Below, in pieces: positions 17,094 to 26,104 of a DNA stretch of 64,000 bases. Under the pieces are notes generated by a model, which worked only from the letters and a program-made list of their open reading frames with translations, was not told where the DNA came from and made no database searches. Position 1 is the stretch's first letter. The number at the start of each line of letters is the position of its first letter. Made by a program: the position numbers and the translations under genes. The stretch comes from Kiloniellaceae bacterium. GTDB lineage: Bacteria; Pseudomonadota; Alphaproteobacteria; Kiloniellales; J153. The stretch is from positions 34,437 through 98,436 of the forward strand of contig JAJFGN010000026.1 in the NCBI GenBank assembly GCA_021776115.1, in the 5' to 3' direction.

Positions 17094-18452
17094 GTGGCGA
17101 TAGCAGTTGAGTCGTTGGTCGAGGGGATCGATCAGATTCCAGATTTCCGGCTATATGGCCGTGTGGCCGGGGTCATGGGCATGATGATCGAGCTTGCCGG
17201 CCTCAACCGTGAGTTGACGATTGGGCAGCGTTGCAACGTTATGGCCCGTGGGCGCGCCGCAATTCCCTGCGAAGTCGTCGGGTTCCGCCAGGGGCGGGCC
17301 TTACTCCTGCCTTTCGGCTCGGTGGAGGGCATTGGCCTTGGCTGCAAGGCGGAACTCCTGAAATCGGACCCGGTTGTCTGGCCATGCGAGGCCTGGCTTG
17401 GACGGGTCCTCAACGCCCTGGGCGAGCCCATAGACGGCAAGGGTCCTTTGCCATCAGGCAACATGCCCTGCCATTTGCGCCGTGCGCCGCCGCCGGCACA
17501 CAGCCGACAGAGGGTTGGTGCCAAGATCGACCTGGGTGTCAGGACCATCAACGCCTTCACGACCTGTTGCCGGGGGCAGCGCATGGGAATATTTTCCGGT
17601 TCTGGAGTCGGAAAATCGGTTCTTCTCTCCATGCTCGCACGGTATACGGCCTCGGACGTCAATGTGATCGGGCTCATTGGCGAACGCGGGCGTGAAGTCC
17701 AGGAATGGCTGGAGGACGATCTGGGGGCCGAAGGCCTGGCGCGCTCCGTCGTGATCGTTGCCACCTCCGACGAAGCGCCCCTGATCCGGCGCCAGGCGGC
17801 TTACTTGACCCTCAGCGTAGCGGAGTACTTCCGCGATCAGAACTGCGACGTCCTATGCCTGATCGATTCCATCACCCGCTTTGCCATGGCCATGCGCGAG
17901 ATCGGCCTTTCGGCGGGTGAGCCGCCAACCAGCAAGGGGTATACACCCAGCGTTTTTGCCCAGTTACCGGCACTTCTTGAGAGAGCAGGTCCGGGCGTTA
18001 CCGGTGGCTCGATCACAGGCTTGTTTACGGTGCTGGTGGAGGGTGACGACCACAACGAGCCGATCGCAGACGCCGTGCGCGGCATCCTCGACGGCCAGAT
18101 CGTGCTGGACCGCAAGATCGCACAGCGCAACCGATATCCGGCCATCGATGTGCTGCGCAGTGTTTCTCGAACCATGCCAAACTGTAACAGTACCGCCGAG
18201 AACGAGTTGGTAGATCGGGCGCGGGCTCTGCTATCCACTTTCGAGGACATGGGCGATCTCATCCGGATCGGCGCCTATAAGAAGGGCAGCGATCCGATGA
18301 TCGACGAGGCCATACGCTATCAACCGGATTTGGAGGCTTTTCTAAGCCAAGGCAAAGGCGAGCGCTCGGACCTCGAGTCCGGTTATGCCACCATCGCCAA
18401 CATCCTTGGACTGACCTGGCCGCCCGCCGATGCTCAGGTTGCGGCGGAATAA
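17094..18452 (+). CDS. fliI: flagellar export ATPase FliI
   Basis: 452 residues from a GTG start. It is the ATPase at the base of the flagellar type III export gate and works with FliH and FliJ. The P-loop GSGVGKS, the Walker B region VLCLIDSITR and the F1-beta-like segment GEPPTSKGYTPSVFAQLP are present. The N-terminal beta domain has GLGCKAELL, and the C-terminal part ends in YATIANILGL. fliJ follows six bases later. fliH is not adjacent but lies in the minus-strand fliF operon at 27.4-28.1 kb. Confidence 0.95.
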   Translation: MAIAVESLVEGIDQIPDFRLYGRVAGVMGMMIELAGLNRELTIGQRCNVMARGRAAIPCEVVGFRQGRALLLPFGSVEGIGLGCKAELLKSDPVVWPCEAWLGRVLNALGEPIDGKGPLPSGNMPCHLRRAPPPAHSRQRVGAKIDLGVRTINAFTTCCRGQRMGIFSGSGVGKSVLLSMLARYTASDVNVIGLIGERGREVQEWLEDDLGAEGLARSVVIVATSDEAPLIRRQAAYLTLSVAEYFRDQNCDVLCLIDSITRFAMAMREIGLSAGEPPTSKGYTPSVFAQLPALLERAGPGVTGGSITGLFTVLVEGDDHNEPIADAVRGILDGQIVLDRKIAQRNRYPAIDVLRSVSRTMPNCNSTAENELVDRARALLSTFEDMGDLIRIGAYKKGSDPMIDEAIRYQPDLEAFLSQGKGERSDLESGYATIANILGLTWPPADAQVAAE

Positions 18453-18458
18453 TTTGGC

Positions 18459-18887
18459 ATGACGGCTTTCAAGAGCCTGACCCGGGTACATTCTTGGGCC
18501 TTGAACGAGAAACGCCAAAAGCTGGCGGGCATTGAAGATCTCGTCAATAAAATGAAGAAAGACCTTCAAGGTCTTGAAAAAGAGTTAGAGACAGAAAATC
18601 AGGCCGCCAACACCTCCATCGAGGGGACGGTCGCATTTCCCGCGTTCGTCGCGGCAGCGCTGGAGCGTCGGCGGCGCTTGCGCCACACGATTAACGAACT
18701 CGAGGAGTCGGTTCAGGTCGCGCGGGAAGAAGTTCATGCGGCCTTTGAAGAGATGAAGAAGTACGAGCACGCCGGCGATCTAGAGGAACGGCAAAAACAG
18801 GATGAACACGCTCGGCGGGAGCGAGTAAGCTTGGACGACCTGGGCACCACCATCTATCGGCGCGGTCAAGCCTCCGGCGATGAATAG
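18459..18887 (+). CDS. fliJ: flagellar export chaperone FliJ
   Basis: 142 residues, almost wholly charged helix with heptad character (EDLVNKMKKDLQGLEKELE, then RRRRLRHTINELEESVQ), as expected for the coiled-coil FliJ stalk that sits in the FliI ring and helps move chaperones. Weak in sequence conservation; the call rests on length, coiled coil and its place six bases after fliI. It ends eight bases before the convergent FliK-like gene. Confidence 0.85.
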   Translation: MTAFKSLTRVHSWALNEKRQKLAGIEDLVNKMKKDLQGLEKELETENQAANTSIEGTVAFPAFVAAALERRRRLRHTINELEESVQVAREEVHAAFEEMKKYEHAGDLEERQKQDEHARRERVSLDDLGTTIYRRGQASGDE

Positions 18888-18895
18888 GCTCACAT

Positions 18896-20722
18896 CTAGA
18901 CCACGAGTCCGGGCTGCGCCCCCGTCGAGGTGTCTTGGCTTATCGGCAGGAAGTGCCAATCGGCCGAAGCCTGGAAGCCGAGGTTGCCGGCATAGCCGGC
19001 GGCTTGATTAGCATCGTCGAATATCCGCCGGATTTCGACCCGCATGTTATCGGGCATGGCGCCGCGCGTGCGCATCATCAAATCGAAGCGTTTGTCGCGG
19101 ATCAGACCGTCAAGCTGCATCTCTCCCAGGCGCGACATTTCAAGCTCGAGGATGAATCGGGTCGGGTCCCGCCGGTCGCGTTTCTTGCCGCCGTCACGAC
19201 GATTTTCGTGTTGGCGAAGGAACAGGCGAAGCTGATGTACGTGATCTCCGTCCCAAAGCGGAATTGGCAGCAATCGCCAGTCACCGGCGGTACTGGGCCC
19301 TCCCGCGCCGTCGGCCATGCGGCCCATCTGCGCCAAGTCGCGGGACAAGCGCCCGACCAGGGCGTCGCGTCCCGAGGCTCGCAAGGTCTGAAGCGCATCG
19401 GCGCCCAACCAACGCCCTAGGTTTCCTCCACTGAGCGCCGCCAAGAAAAAAAGCATGCCGGAAGCCAAGCGCGCACCCGGTTGCGGCACCCCTTGCAGCG
19501 TTCGCTGCATGGCGCCAGCGCCTAAATCGCTCAAGACGGTAAGCGCCTCCTCCAAGGCAGGCCAAGCATGGCCCAAGGACGCCGCTGTCGCCATTCGGGC
19601 CTGACTCTCGACCGCTTTCGGCAAGCCACCTGGAGCGAGTTCCAAGGCCACCCGGCTGCCACCGGGGAGCCGGGCCTCCACCTCCAGGCTCAGGGTGCCC
19701 AGCGGTGTACTCAGGACGGGATGCCCCGCATGCGTTACGCTGGTAACCAGGCCGGTGAACCTCAGAGGCGTCGTCAAAGCATCGCCAGCCACGCCGGCGA
19801 AGCCAGTCGGATTGGATTGCGCGGCCGCAGGGGCGACCACCGGGTTCTGTGCCGCGAGCGATGGCGCGGCCGGCGTCCCTGCCGCGTTTGCCGTGCTGCT
19901 AAGGGCGACGTTGACGGGTACGCCGACGGTGACAGGTCCGCTCGCCGGTGGCAGGGCGCCGGTTGGCCCTTGCGGGCCGGGAGGGGTGAAGCCCAGCGGT
20001 CCTAGCGTGCCGGAGACCGCCGGTCCAGGGCCCGCTGAAGCGGTGACGTTCGGCGTTGGCCCTGGGGCGCTGACCGAGAGAACTCGAAGTGGAAGAATTG
20101 TGCCGGGGGCGGGCCGTGGCAGTTGGCCTGTTTGGGCGTCGGCGAACGCCCTGTTACCAGCGGCCGCCGCGCCTTGGGTGCCGGGTTGTAAGGCTGCTGC
20201 GGACTGGGCGGGCCCAGCGGTTCCCTGGACCACGGCGCGAACCGTCTGACCCAGATTCAACGGATCGGCACGGCCGGGGATGGGCGGCAGGGGCGTGGCT
20301 GATGGGTTTCCAGTGGTGCCTGGCTGGAACCCGGCGGTTTGTGAGGTTCCGACACCCCCCGAGCTTGATGGCGCGCCGGTATTTTGCGCCGCGGATTGGG
20401 GGGCGGGGCCAAACGCCGCGCCTTGGCCGCGGGTCTGCATGATCATGACGTGAAGCTGAACCCCGCTGCTTCGAATTTGCAGCACGACCTCACTGTTCGT
20501 GGCGAGGTGGGCTTTTGTTGCCACCGCCAGTGTTCCCTGGTTGGTTTTGACCAGGACATGGCCCTTGCCGTCGGTTCCGATCACAATGCCGCGCAGGGTT
20601 GTTCCGGATGGCAGGCGCGTGACTTCGGGTGGCGGGTTCGGAATCGTGGCCAGCACGCCGGAAGGGGCGCTCGCCGCGATCCCGCCCGTGAAAAAGGACG
20701 AGGGTCGGACCAGATCGTTCAT
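18896..20722 (-). CDS. large FliK-like flagellar protein of uncertain role
   Basis: 608 residues. The first 100 have a small beta-rich region (LRGIVIGTDGKGHVLVKTNQGTLAV is the core, residues about 30-55). Residues 100-350 are a low-complexity Pro/Gly/Ala/Thr stretch. The C-terminal 170 residues are compact, with WRLLPIPLWDGDHVHQLRLF and LELEMSRLGEMQLDGLI, which resembles the hook-length-control (FliK) C-terminal fold. The start at 20722 overlaps the flhG stop by four bases; longer reading upstream is flhG shadow. A distinct fliK lies at 33.7-35.3 kb, so this is a second FliK-type protein at the end of the fliF-flhG operon. Confidence 0.65.
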   Translation of the reverse strand: MNDLVRPSSFFTGGIAASAPSGVLATIPNPPPEVTRLPSGTTLRGIVIGTDGKGHVLVKTNQGTLAVATKAHLATNSEVVLQIRSSGVQLHVMIMQTRGQGAAFGPAPQSAAQNTGAPSSSGGVGTSQTAGFQPGTTGNPSATPLPPIPGRADPLNLGQTVRAVVQGTAGPAQSAAALQPGTQGAAAAGNRAFADAQTGQLPRPAPGTILPLRVLSVSAPGPTPNVTASAGPGPAVSGTLGPLGFTPPGPQGPTGALPPASGPVTVGVPVNVALSSTANAAGTPAAPSLAAQNPVVAPAAAQSNPTGFAGVAGDALTTPLRFTGLVTSVTHAGHPVLSTPLGTLSLEVEARLPGGSRVALELAPGGLPKAVESQARMATAASLGHAWPALEEALTVLSDLGAGAMQRTLQGVPQPGARLASGMLFFLAALSGGNLGRWLGADALQTLRASGRDALVGRLSRDLAQMGRMADGAGGPSTAGDWRLLPIPLWDGDHVHQLRLFLRQHENRRDGGKKRDRRDPTRFILELEMSRLGEMQLDGLIRDKRFDLMMRTRGAMPDNMRVEIRRIFDDANQAAGYAGNLGFQASADWHFLPISQDTSTGAQPGLVV

Positions 20723-21507
20723 CGCGCTTGAAGTATGCGGCGCGCCACCGCCTCGACGTCTTCGGCGGCCACCGTGTTGGGATGGCGTACCAAAAGCGGT
20801 ACCTGGTGGCGGATGGCTTCGCGAACCTTGGGGTCGCGCTTGATAATGCCTGCCAACGGCGGGGCAACCTTTAGGAAGGATTCGCATGCCTTGCGAAGGG
20901 TGGCATAGGTGCGTTCGCCCTCTCCCCGGCTGTGAGCCATATTGATTACCAGGCGCAGATCGGCCTCCGGGTTATGCACGCGCGTCAGCTTAATCATGGC
21001 ATAGGCATCCGTCATCGCGGTCGGTTCGTCGGTGGCGACGACGAGGCACGTTCGGGCCATGGCGGCGAGCTGGCGCACGGTGCGCTCCACCCCCGCCCCG
21101 AGGTCGAGTATGACCAGATCATAGGTGGCGCCGACCTCCACCAGGCTCGCGCAAATTTGCGCCAGCCGTTCCTGCGGCACGCCGGCTAAACTGCCCGACC
21201 CTGACCGGCCCGCGATGACGTCGAATCCGCCTTCGCGGCAGCGGCTTGTCGCCTCACGCAGAGGGTAATGGCCTGCAAGAACGCCGCCCAAGTCCTTCTC
21301 CGGCGCCAGGCCCAGTTGAATGTCGACGTTGGCCAGGCCCAAGTCGCCGTCGAAAAGCAGAACTTTGTGCCCTTGCCGCGCCAGGACGTGGCACAACGTC
21401 GCCGATAGCCACGTCTTACCAACGCCACCCTTGCCCGAGGCCACGGCAATGCCGTTTGCCAAACGCAACTGAGGTCGCTTTGTATCCGTTTTTACTGCTT
21501 CGACCAT
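20719..21507 (-). CDS. flhG: flagellar number regulator FlhG (MinD/ParA-type ATPase)
   Basis: 262 residues. The deviant Walker A motif ASGKGGVGKTWLS, the LFDGDLGLANVDIQLGL switch segment and LVILDLGAGVERTVR identify the MinD-like FlhG/FleN family, which with FlhF sets flagellar number and position. The N-terminal tail that stimulates FlhF is short here. It overlaps the 3' end of flhF by 16 bases and its stop overlaps the next start by four. Confidence 0.9.
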   Translation of the reverse strand: MVEAVKTDTKRPQLRLANGIAVASGKGGVGKTWLSATLCHVLARQGHKVLLFDGDLGLANVDIQLGLAPEKDLGGVLAGHYPLREATSRCREGGFDVIAGRSGSGSLAGVPQERLAQICASLVEVGATYDLVILDLGAGVERTVRQLAAMARTCLVVATDEPTAMTDAYAMIKLTRVHNPEADLRLVINMAHSRGEGERTYATLRKACESFLKVAPPLAGIIKRDPKVREAIRHQVPLLVRHPNTVAAEDVEAVARRILQAR

Positions 21508-22484
21508 CGTTTCAGGTCCTTGGTTTGGCCATTGAGACTGCCCGCCATCTCATCGGGTAAAAACATGCGGGCGAGCGCTACCGGGTTCACGGGGTGCAGC
21601 GGATCGCCAATGTGGGGTGACGCGCTTACGGCGAGCAGGTCCAGGCGCCCGGAAACGGCGGCGCTAAGTAGACCTCCGAAACGCCGGGCGGTATCGAGGC
21701 GGGTCGCAATCATGGCGCTGGCGCCAACGCCTTTGAATGCCGTCGCGGCTTCAGCCGATTCCGCGGCGTCGCCGCCGGCGGGAAGCACAAGCACAATTTC
21801 CGCGCTGGAGGCCGACGCCGCCTTCGTCAAGCGCTCCAAGTCTTCGTCGAGAAAAGGATTCGCGCCCGGTGTGTCGATCACGATGAAATGGTCATCCCCG
21901 CACGCTAAGACCGCGTCCGGCAGGGCCTCCGGCTGGTCCGCCTGCAACAGCGTTGCCTCAAGTGCATGGGCAAAGGTTTCGGCCTGCGCCAGGCCGCCGG
22001 ATTTGGCTGTATCCATGGTGACGATCGCGGTCTTGCGCCCGGCCAGACGCGCCCGCGCGCACAACTTTGCCGCGGTCGCGGATTTGCCGGCGCCAGGCGG
22101 CCCGATCAGCATGGTGGGGTGCGGGGTAAGCGGTGCTGGCAGGGCGGCGAAAGTTAATTCGGAATCGAGCGCGCCGGACAAGGCCATAACGCTATCTTCC
22201 GCGCTCAGCGACGCCGCGGCGCCTACCAAACGGTCGAAAAGGCCAGCTGGAATTCGGTGAAACGAAAGCGCCTCGGCAATGGTATCGAGGTCGAAGTAGC
22301 TCGCCGGTTCGGAGCCAAAGTACAGATCGTCGAGTGGAGACTCCTCAAGCGCCGCCGTTATCCGCACCCCCAATCCACTTTCGGCTGGCTGGGTCGAAAG
22401 GATAACGGCATCCGCGCCCAAAGCATCGCGGACCAGGCGCATGGCTTCGGGAAGGGTATTGGCGGTGAAACTTTTCAACCGCAT
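21492..22484 (-). CDS. flhF: flagellar placement GTPase FlhF (short form)
   Basis: 330 residues. SRP-type GTPase that directs the site of flagellar assembly. The N-terminal MRLKSFTANTLPEAMRLVRDALG is the usual FlhF opening; the central B-domain is much reduced. The P-loop reads IGPPGAGKSATAAKL, and TMDTAKSGG and VIDTPGANPF mark further G motifs, less canonical than in longer FlhF proteins. It lies between flhA and flhG, the standard order. Confidence 0.88.
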   Translation of the reverse strand: MRLKSFTANTLPEAMRLVRDALGADAVILSTQPAESGLGVRITAALEESPLDDLYFGSEPASYFDLDTIAEALSFHRIPAGLFDRLVGAAASLSAEDSVMALSGALDSELTFAALPAPLTPHPTMLIGPPGAGKSATAAKLCARARLAGRKTAIVTMDTAKSGGLAQAETFAHALEATLLQADQPEALPDAVLACGDDHFIVIDTPGANPFLDEDLERLTKAASASSAEIVLVLPAGGDAAESAEAATAFKGVGASAMIATRLDTARRFGGLLSAAVSGRLDLLAVSASPHIGDPLHPVNPVALARMFLPDEMAGSLNGQTKDLKRWSKQ

Positions 22485-22525
22485 GGACGGCGGATCTCCT
22501 TATGCCGACCTTGCGGCCGGTGGCG

Positions 22526-24658
22526 TCAAATCTGGCCCAGAGTTTTTATCTGGGTCTTGGCGTAGACTTCGTTCTGGGACATCACGATGGTCGCGGGACG
22601 GAACCGCTCCACAATCGAGCGAACGAAGGGGCGGATCGCGGGGCTGGTCAACAGAACTGGAACTTCGCCCATCATTGCGTGCCGCTCGAAGGTCGTTCGC
22701 ACCGTGCGAATGAATTCCTGTAACTTGGTTGGCGCCATGGATAGGCGGCGTTCCTCGCCTTCCCCCACGATTGCCTCACCAAAGGCTTGCTCCCACTCCA
22801 CCGACATTGTGATCATCGGCAAAATGCCCTGCTCGTTGGTCTGCGAGGTCGATATCTGTCGCGACAAGCGTGCGCGCACATGTTCGGTAATGGCGGCCAC
22901 GTTGCGGGTATAGCCGCAGGCTTCTGCGACGCCTTCCAGGATCGTCGGCAGGTCGCGAATCGAAACCCGCTCGGCTAGCAGGTTCTGCAAGACCCGCTGC
23001 ACGCCGCCGGCAGAGATCAGATTTGGAATCAGATCCGCGATCAGCTTTTGTTGATCCTTGTCGAGTTCGTCGAGCAGCTTTTGTGTTTCGGCATAGGACA
23101 ACATCTCCGACATGTTGTCCTTCACGAGCTCGGTCAGGTGTGTCGTGATGACCGTTGGCGGATCGACCACCGTGTAACCGCGGAACAAGGCTTCTTCACG
23201 TGCGCTGCCGTCAACCCACACGGCGGGCAATCCGAAGGTCGGTTCGGTAGTCTGCTCACCGCTCAAGCGGATGGCCTCGCCTTTGGGGTCCATGACCAGT
23301 AGCATGTTGGGCCGCAGTTCGCCGCGCCCGGCCTCGATCTCCTTGACCCGAATAACATAGGTGTTGGCTGGCAGTTGCAGGTTGTCCTGAATACGCACGG
23401 CGGGCAGTACAAACCCGATTTCCTGCGCCAGTTGCCGGCGCAGCGACTTGACTTGATCGGTTAGACGTTGCCCGCCTTCGCTATTGATCATGGGCAGCAG
23501 ACCGTAGCCGAGTTCAAGGCGTAGATTGTCAATTTGCAGGGCATTGCTAATCGGTTCTTCTGCAACCGGCGTCGCGGCGAGGGCCTTGGCTTCCTCCGCC
23601 TCGGCGGTCTCGGCGGCGGTAAGTTTGCGGGTACTGGTCCACGCCAGTCCGCCGGCGACGCCCGACAGCAAGAGGAAAGGCAGGGCCGGTATGCCGGGGA
23701 GCAAGGCCAGCGACAGCATGATAAAGGACGACAAACCCAGGGCGCGTGGATACCCGCCCAATTGCCCAAATAGGGCCTTGTCGGCGGACCCCACAGTGTT
23801 CGATTTGGAGACTAAAAGACCGGCGGCGGTGGAAACAATGATCGCGGGAATCTGCGTGACCAGGCCATCGCCGACGGTCAGGAGGGTATAAACCTGACCG
23901 GCCTCCGCGAAGGTTAAGTCTTTTTGCGCGACGCCAATGATCATACCGCCGATCACGTTGATAAAAGTGATCAGCAGTCCCGCAATGGCGTCGCCGCGAA
24001 CGAACTTGGCCGCGCCATCCATCGACCCGAAGAAATTGCTTTCGTCTTCCAGAGATTTTCGGCGGCTTCGCGCCTCGGCCTCGTCGATCAGGCCGGCGGA
24101 GAGATCGGCGTCGATCGCCATTTGCTTACCCGGCATGGCATCGAGGCTAAAGCGGGCGGAGACTTCCGCGATGCGTCCGGACCCCTTGGTGATGACCACG
24201 AAATTGACGATCACCAGGATGGCGAAGACGATGATTCCGATCACGAAGTTGCCGCTCATCACGAAGCCGCCGAAGGCCTGAATAACGTTACCGGCGGCGT
24301 CGGTGCCTTCATGGCCGTCGGCCAGGATCAGGCGCGTTGACGCGAGATTTAGCGATAGGCGCAACATGGTCGCGATCAACAAGACCGTGGGAAAGGAACT
24401 GAAATCCAAGGGCCGACTGATAAACAGGACTGTCATCAGAACGAGGACTGAAAGCGTGATGGATACCGCCAGAAAGACGTCAAGCAACCAACTTGGCATC
24501 GGCAGGATCAGGATGACGAGAATGCACGACACGCCCAGGGCGAGCGCGATATCGCCCCGCATAAGCGCGGTGGTAGACCGATTCAGAAAATCGGAACCTG
24601 TCGCGCCCTCGCCAACGCCTTTCGGCGCCGCAGGATCTGTTACTGCCTGTCCAGCCAT
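22526..24658 (-). CDS. flhA: flagellar export gate protein FlhA
   Basis: 710 residues. The N-terminal 340 hold about eight membrane helices with the FHIPEP-family loop (SARFSLDAMPGKQMAIDADL) needed for proton-driven export. The cytoplasmic half (from about 370) binds chaperone-substrate complexes and includes FVLPAVRIQDNLQLPANTYV. The ATG at 24658 gives a short polar head before the first helix. It stands between flbD and flhF in the fliF operon. Confidence 0.96.
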   Translation of the reverse strand: MAGQAVTDPAAPKGVGEGATGSDFLNRSTTALMRGDIALALGVSCILVILILPMPSWLLDVFLAVSITLSVLVLMTVLFISRPLDFSSFPTVLLIATMLRLSLNLASTRLILADGHEGTDAAGNVIQAFGGFVMSGNFVIGIIVFAILVIVNFVVITKGSGRIAEVSARFSLDAMPGKQMAIDADLSAGLIDEAEARSRRKSLEDESNFFGSMDGAAKFVRGDAIAGLLITFINVIGGMIIGVAQKDLTFAEAGQVYTLLTVGDGLVTQIPAIIVSTAAGLLVSKSNTVGSADKALFGQLGGYPRALGLSSFIMLSLALLPGIPALPFLLLSGVAGGLAWTSTRKLTAAETAEAEEAKALAATPVAEEPISNALQIDNLRLELGYGLLPMINSEGGQRLTDQVKSLRRQLAQEIGFVLPAVRIQDNLQLPANTYVIRVKEIEAGRGELRPNMLLVMDPKGEAIRLSGEQTTEPTFGLPAVWVDGSAREEALFRGYTVVDPPTVITTHLTELVKDNMSEMLSYAETQKLLDELDKDQQKLIADLIPNLISAGGVQRVLQNLLAERVSIRDLPTILEGVAEACGYTRNVAAITEHVRARLSRQISTSQTNEQGILPMITMSVEWEQAFGEAIVGEGEERRLSMAPTKLQEFIRTVRTTFERHAMMGEVPVLLTSPAIRPFVRSIVERFRPATIVMSQNEVYAKTQIKTLGQI

Positions 24659-24680
24659 GAGCCGGCTATTATCCTAAGTC

Positions 24681-26081
24681 TTATGCCGAAGATCTCTCGG
24701 CCTCACCTGGCATCGGTATGGAGGCGCCGTCCTGGCTGTATAGCTTCAACTTGTTGCGCAAAGTACGGATCGATATGCCCAGGATGTTCGCTGCGTGCGT
24801 GCGATTGCCCAGGGTGTGATTGAGGGTGTCGATAATCAAATCGCGCTCGACCGCCGCGACCGTGCGGCCGACGAGAGGCGGTGCGGCGTCCTGCGGTGAG
24901 GCTTCAGCCTGCGGGGCGCCGGGGGCTACACCGTTGCCGGTAACGTTGTCTGGACTGGCGCCGTTTCCGGCCGCCTCTGTTGCCGCGCCCCGCAACTGGA
25001 TCGACTCGGGGGTGATTACGCCGTCGTGCGACAGCAACACCGCGCGGTGCATGGTATTTTCCAGCTCGCGCACATTGCCGCGCCACGGGTGCGTCAGCAT
25101 CATCCGGCGAACTTCCTCGTTGGGAGCCGGTGCGGGTACTGCGTTGGCCTCGGCGTATTTTGCGATGAAGTGTTCGGCCAGGATCTCGATGTCAGCTTGC
25201 CGATCCCGCAGTGGCGGCAGTTCTATGTTGACCACATTGAGTCTGAAATAGAGGTCCTCGCGGAAATTACCCAGGCGAACCTCCTCTTCGATATCGCGGT
25301 TAGATGTCGCCAGCAGGCGGATATCGACCTTGATCGGTTGGGTTCCGCCGACCCTGTCGACTTCGCGTTCTTGGACGGCGCGCAGGAGCTTGGCTTGCAA
25401 GCGCGGATGCATCTCCGAGATTTCGTCAAGCAACAACGTACCGCCGTTGGCTTCCTCGAATTTTCCGACCCGGCGCCCAATCGCCCCCGTAAATGCTCCT
25501 CTTTCATGCCCGAAGAGCTCCGATTCCAAGAGGTTTTCGGGAATCGCCGCGCAATTCAGGGAAATGAACGCCTTTTGCGCGCGCTTGGATTTTAAGTGCA
25601 TGTAGCGCGCCAGAACTTCCTTGCCCGTGCCCGACTCGCCGGTAATCAGAACGGTCGCATCGGACGGAGCGATTTGGTCCGCCAGGCTCAGCACCTTTTT
25701 CATCGAGGGGTCGCGATGAATGACCGAGCTCGTTTCCTCCGCGACCGCGTTCAGAACCGCGGCAATAAGTTCGGCGTCAGGCGGCAGGGGGATGTACTCT
25801 TTGGCGCCGGCCTTAATTGCCTCGACTGCAAGTTTAGTTTCGGCGCCGATCCCAAATGCGACAACCGGGACGGATATGCGTTCAGACTTCAGGCTGGTGC
25901 ACAGCTGTCGGATGTCCAGACGAACATCGATCATGACAATGTCCGCGCCCTGTCCCGATCGCAGCGCGGTCATGGCCCGCTCGACCGATTCTTCGTGGGC
26001 AACCTTCGCGCCTTTTTCCAGCGCGATCTTGCCGGCGGTCGCGATGTGCCCGTCGAGGTTGCCAATGATTAGGAGACGCAT
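24681..26081 (-). CDS. flbD: sigma-54-dependent flagellar activator FlbD
   Basis: 466 residues. Activates sigma-54 promoters of late flagellar genes. The receiver (1-115) is degenerate: it keeps Asp52 (VMIDVRLD) but has IIGNLD where an acidic pair is usual. The AAA+ domain (about 130-365) has the Walker A GESGTGKE, the sigma-54 contact loop GAFTGA and Walker B LLLDEIS. A Pro/Gly/Ala linker leads to a Fis-type helix-turn-helix (RTHAANILGISIRTLRNKL). FliX, its partner in Caulobacter, is encoded at 62.9 kb, and five sigma-54 sites in the window are likely targets. Confidence 0.93.
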   Translation of the reverse strand: MRLLIIGNLDGHIATAGKIALEKGAKVAHEESVERAMTALRSGQGADIVMIDVRLDIRQLCTSLKSERISVPVVAFGIGAETKLAVEAIKAGAKEYIPLPPDAELIAAVLNAVAEETSSVIHRDPSMKKVLSLADQIAPSDATVLITGESGTGKEVLARYMHLKSKRAQKAFISLNCAAIPENLLESELFGHERGAFTGAIGRRVGKFEEANGGTLLLDEISEMHPRLQAKLLRAVQEREVDRVGGTQPIKVDIRLLATSNRDIEEEVRLGNFREDLYFRLNVVNIELPPLRDRQADIEILAEHFIAKYAEANAVPAPAPNEEVRRMMLTHPWRGNVRELENTMHRAVLLSHDGVITPESIQLRGAATEAAGNGASPDNVTGNGVAPGAPQAEASPQDAAPPLVGRTVAAVERDLIIDTLNHTLGNRTHAANILGISIRTLRNKLKLYSQDGASIPMPGEAERSSA

Positions 26082-26104
26082 ACCTTTTCTCCGGTTTTCC
26101 GCAG

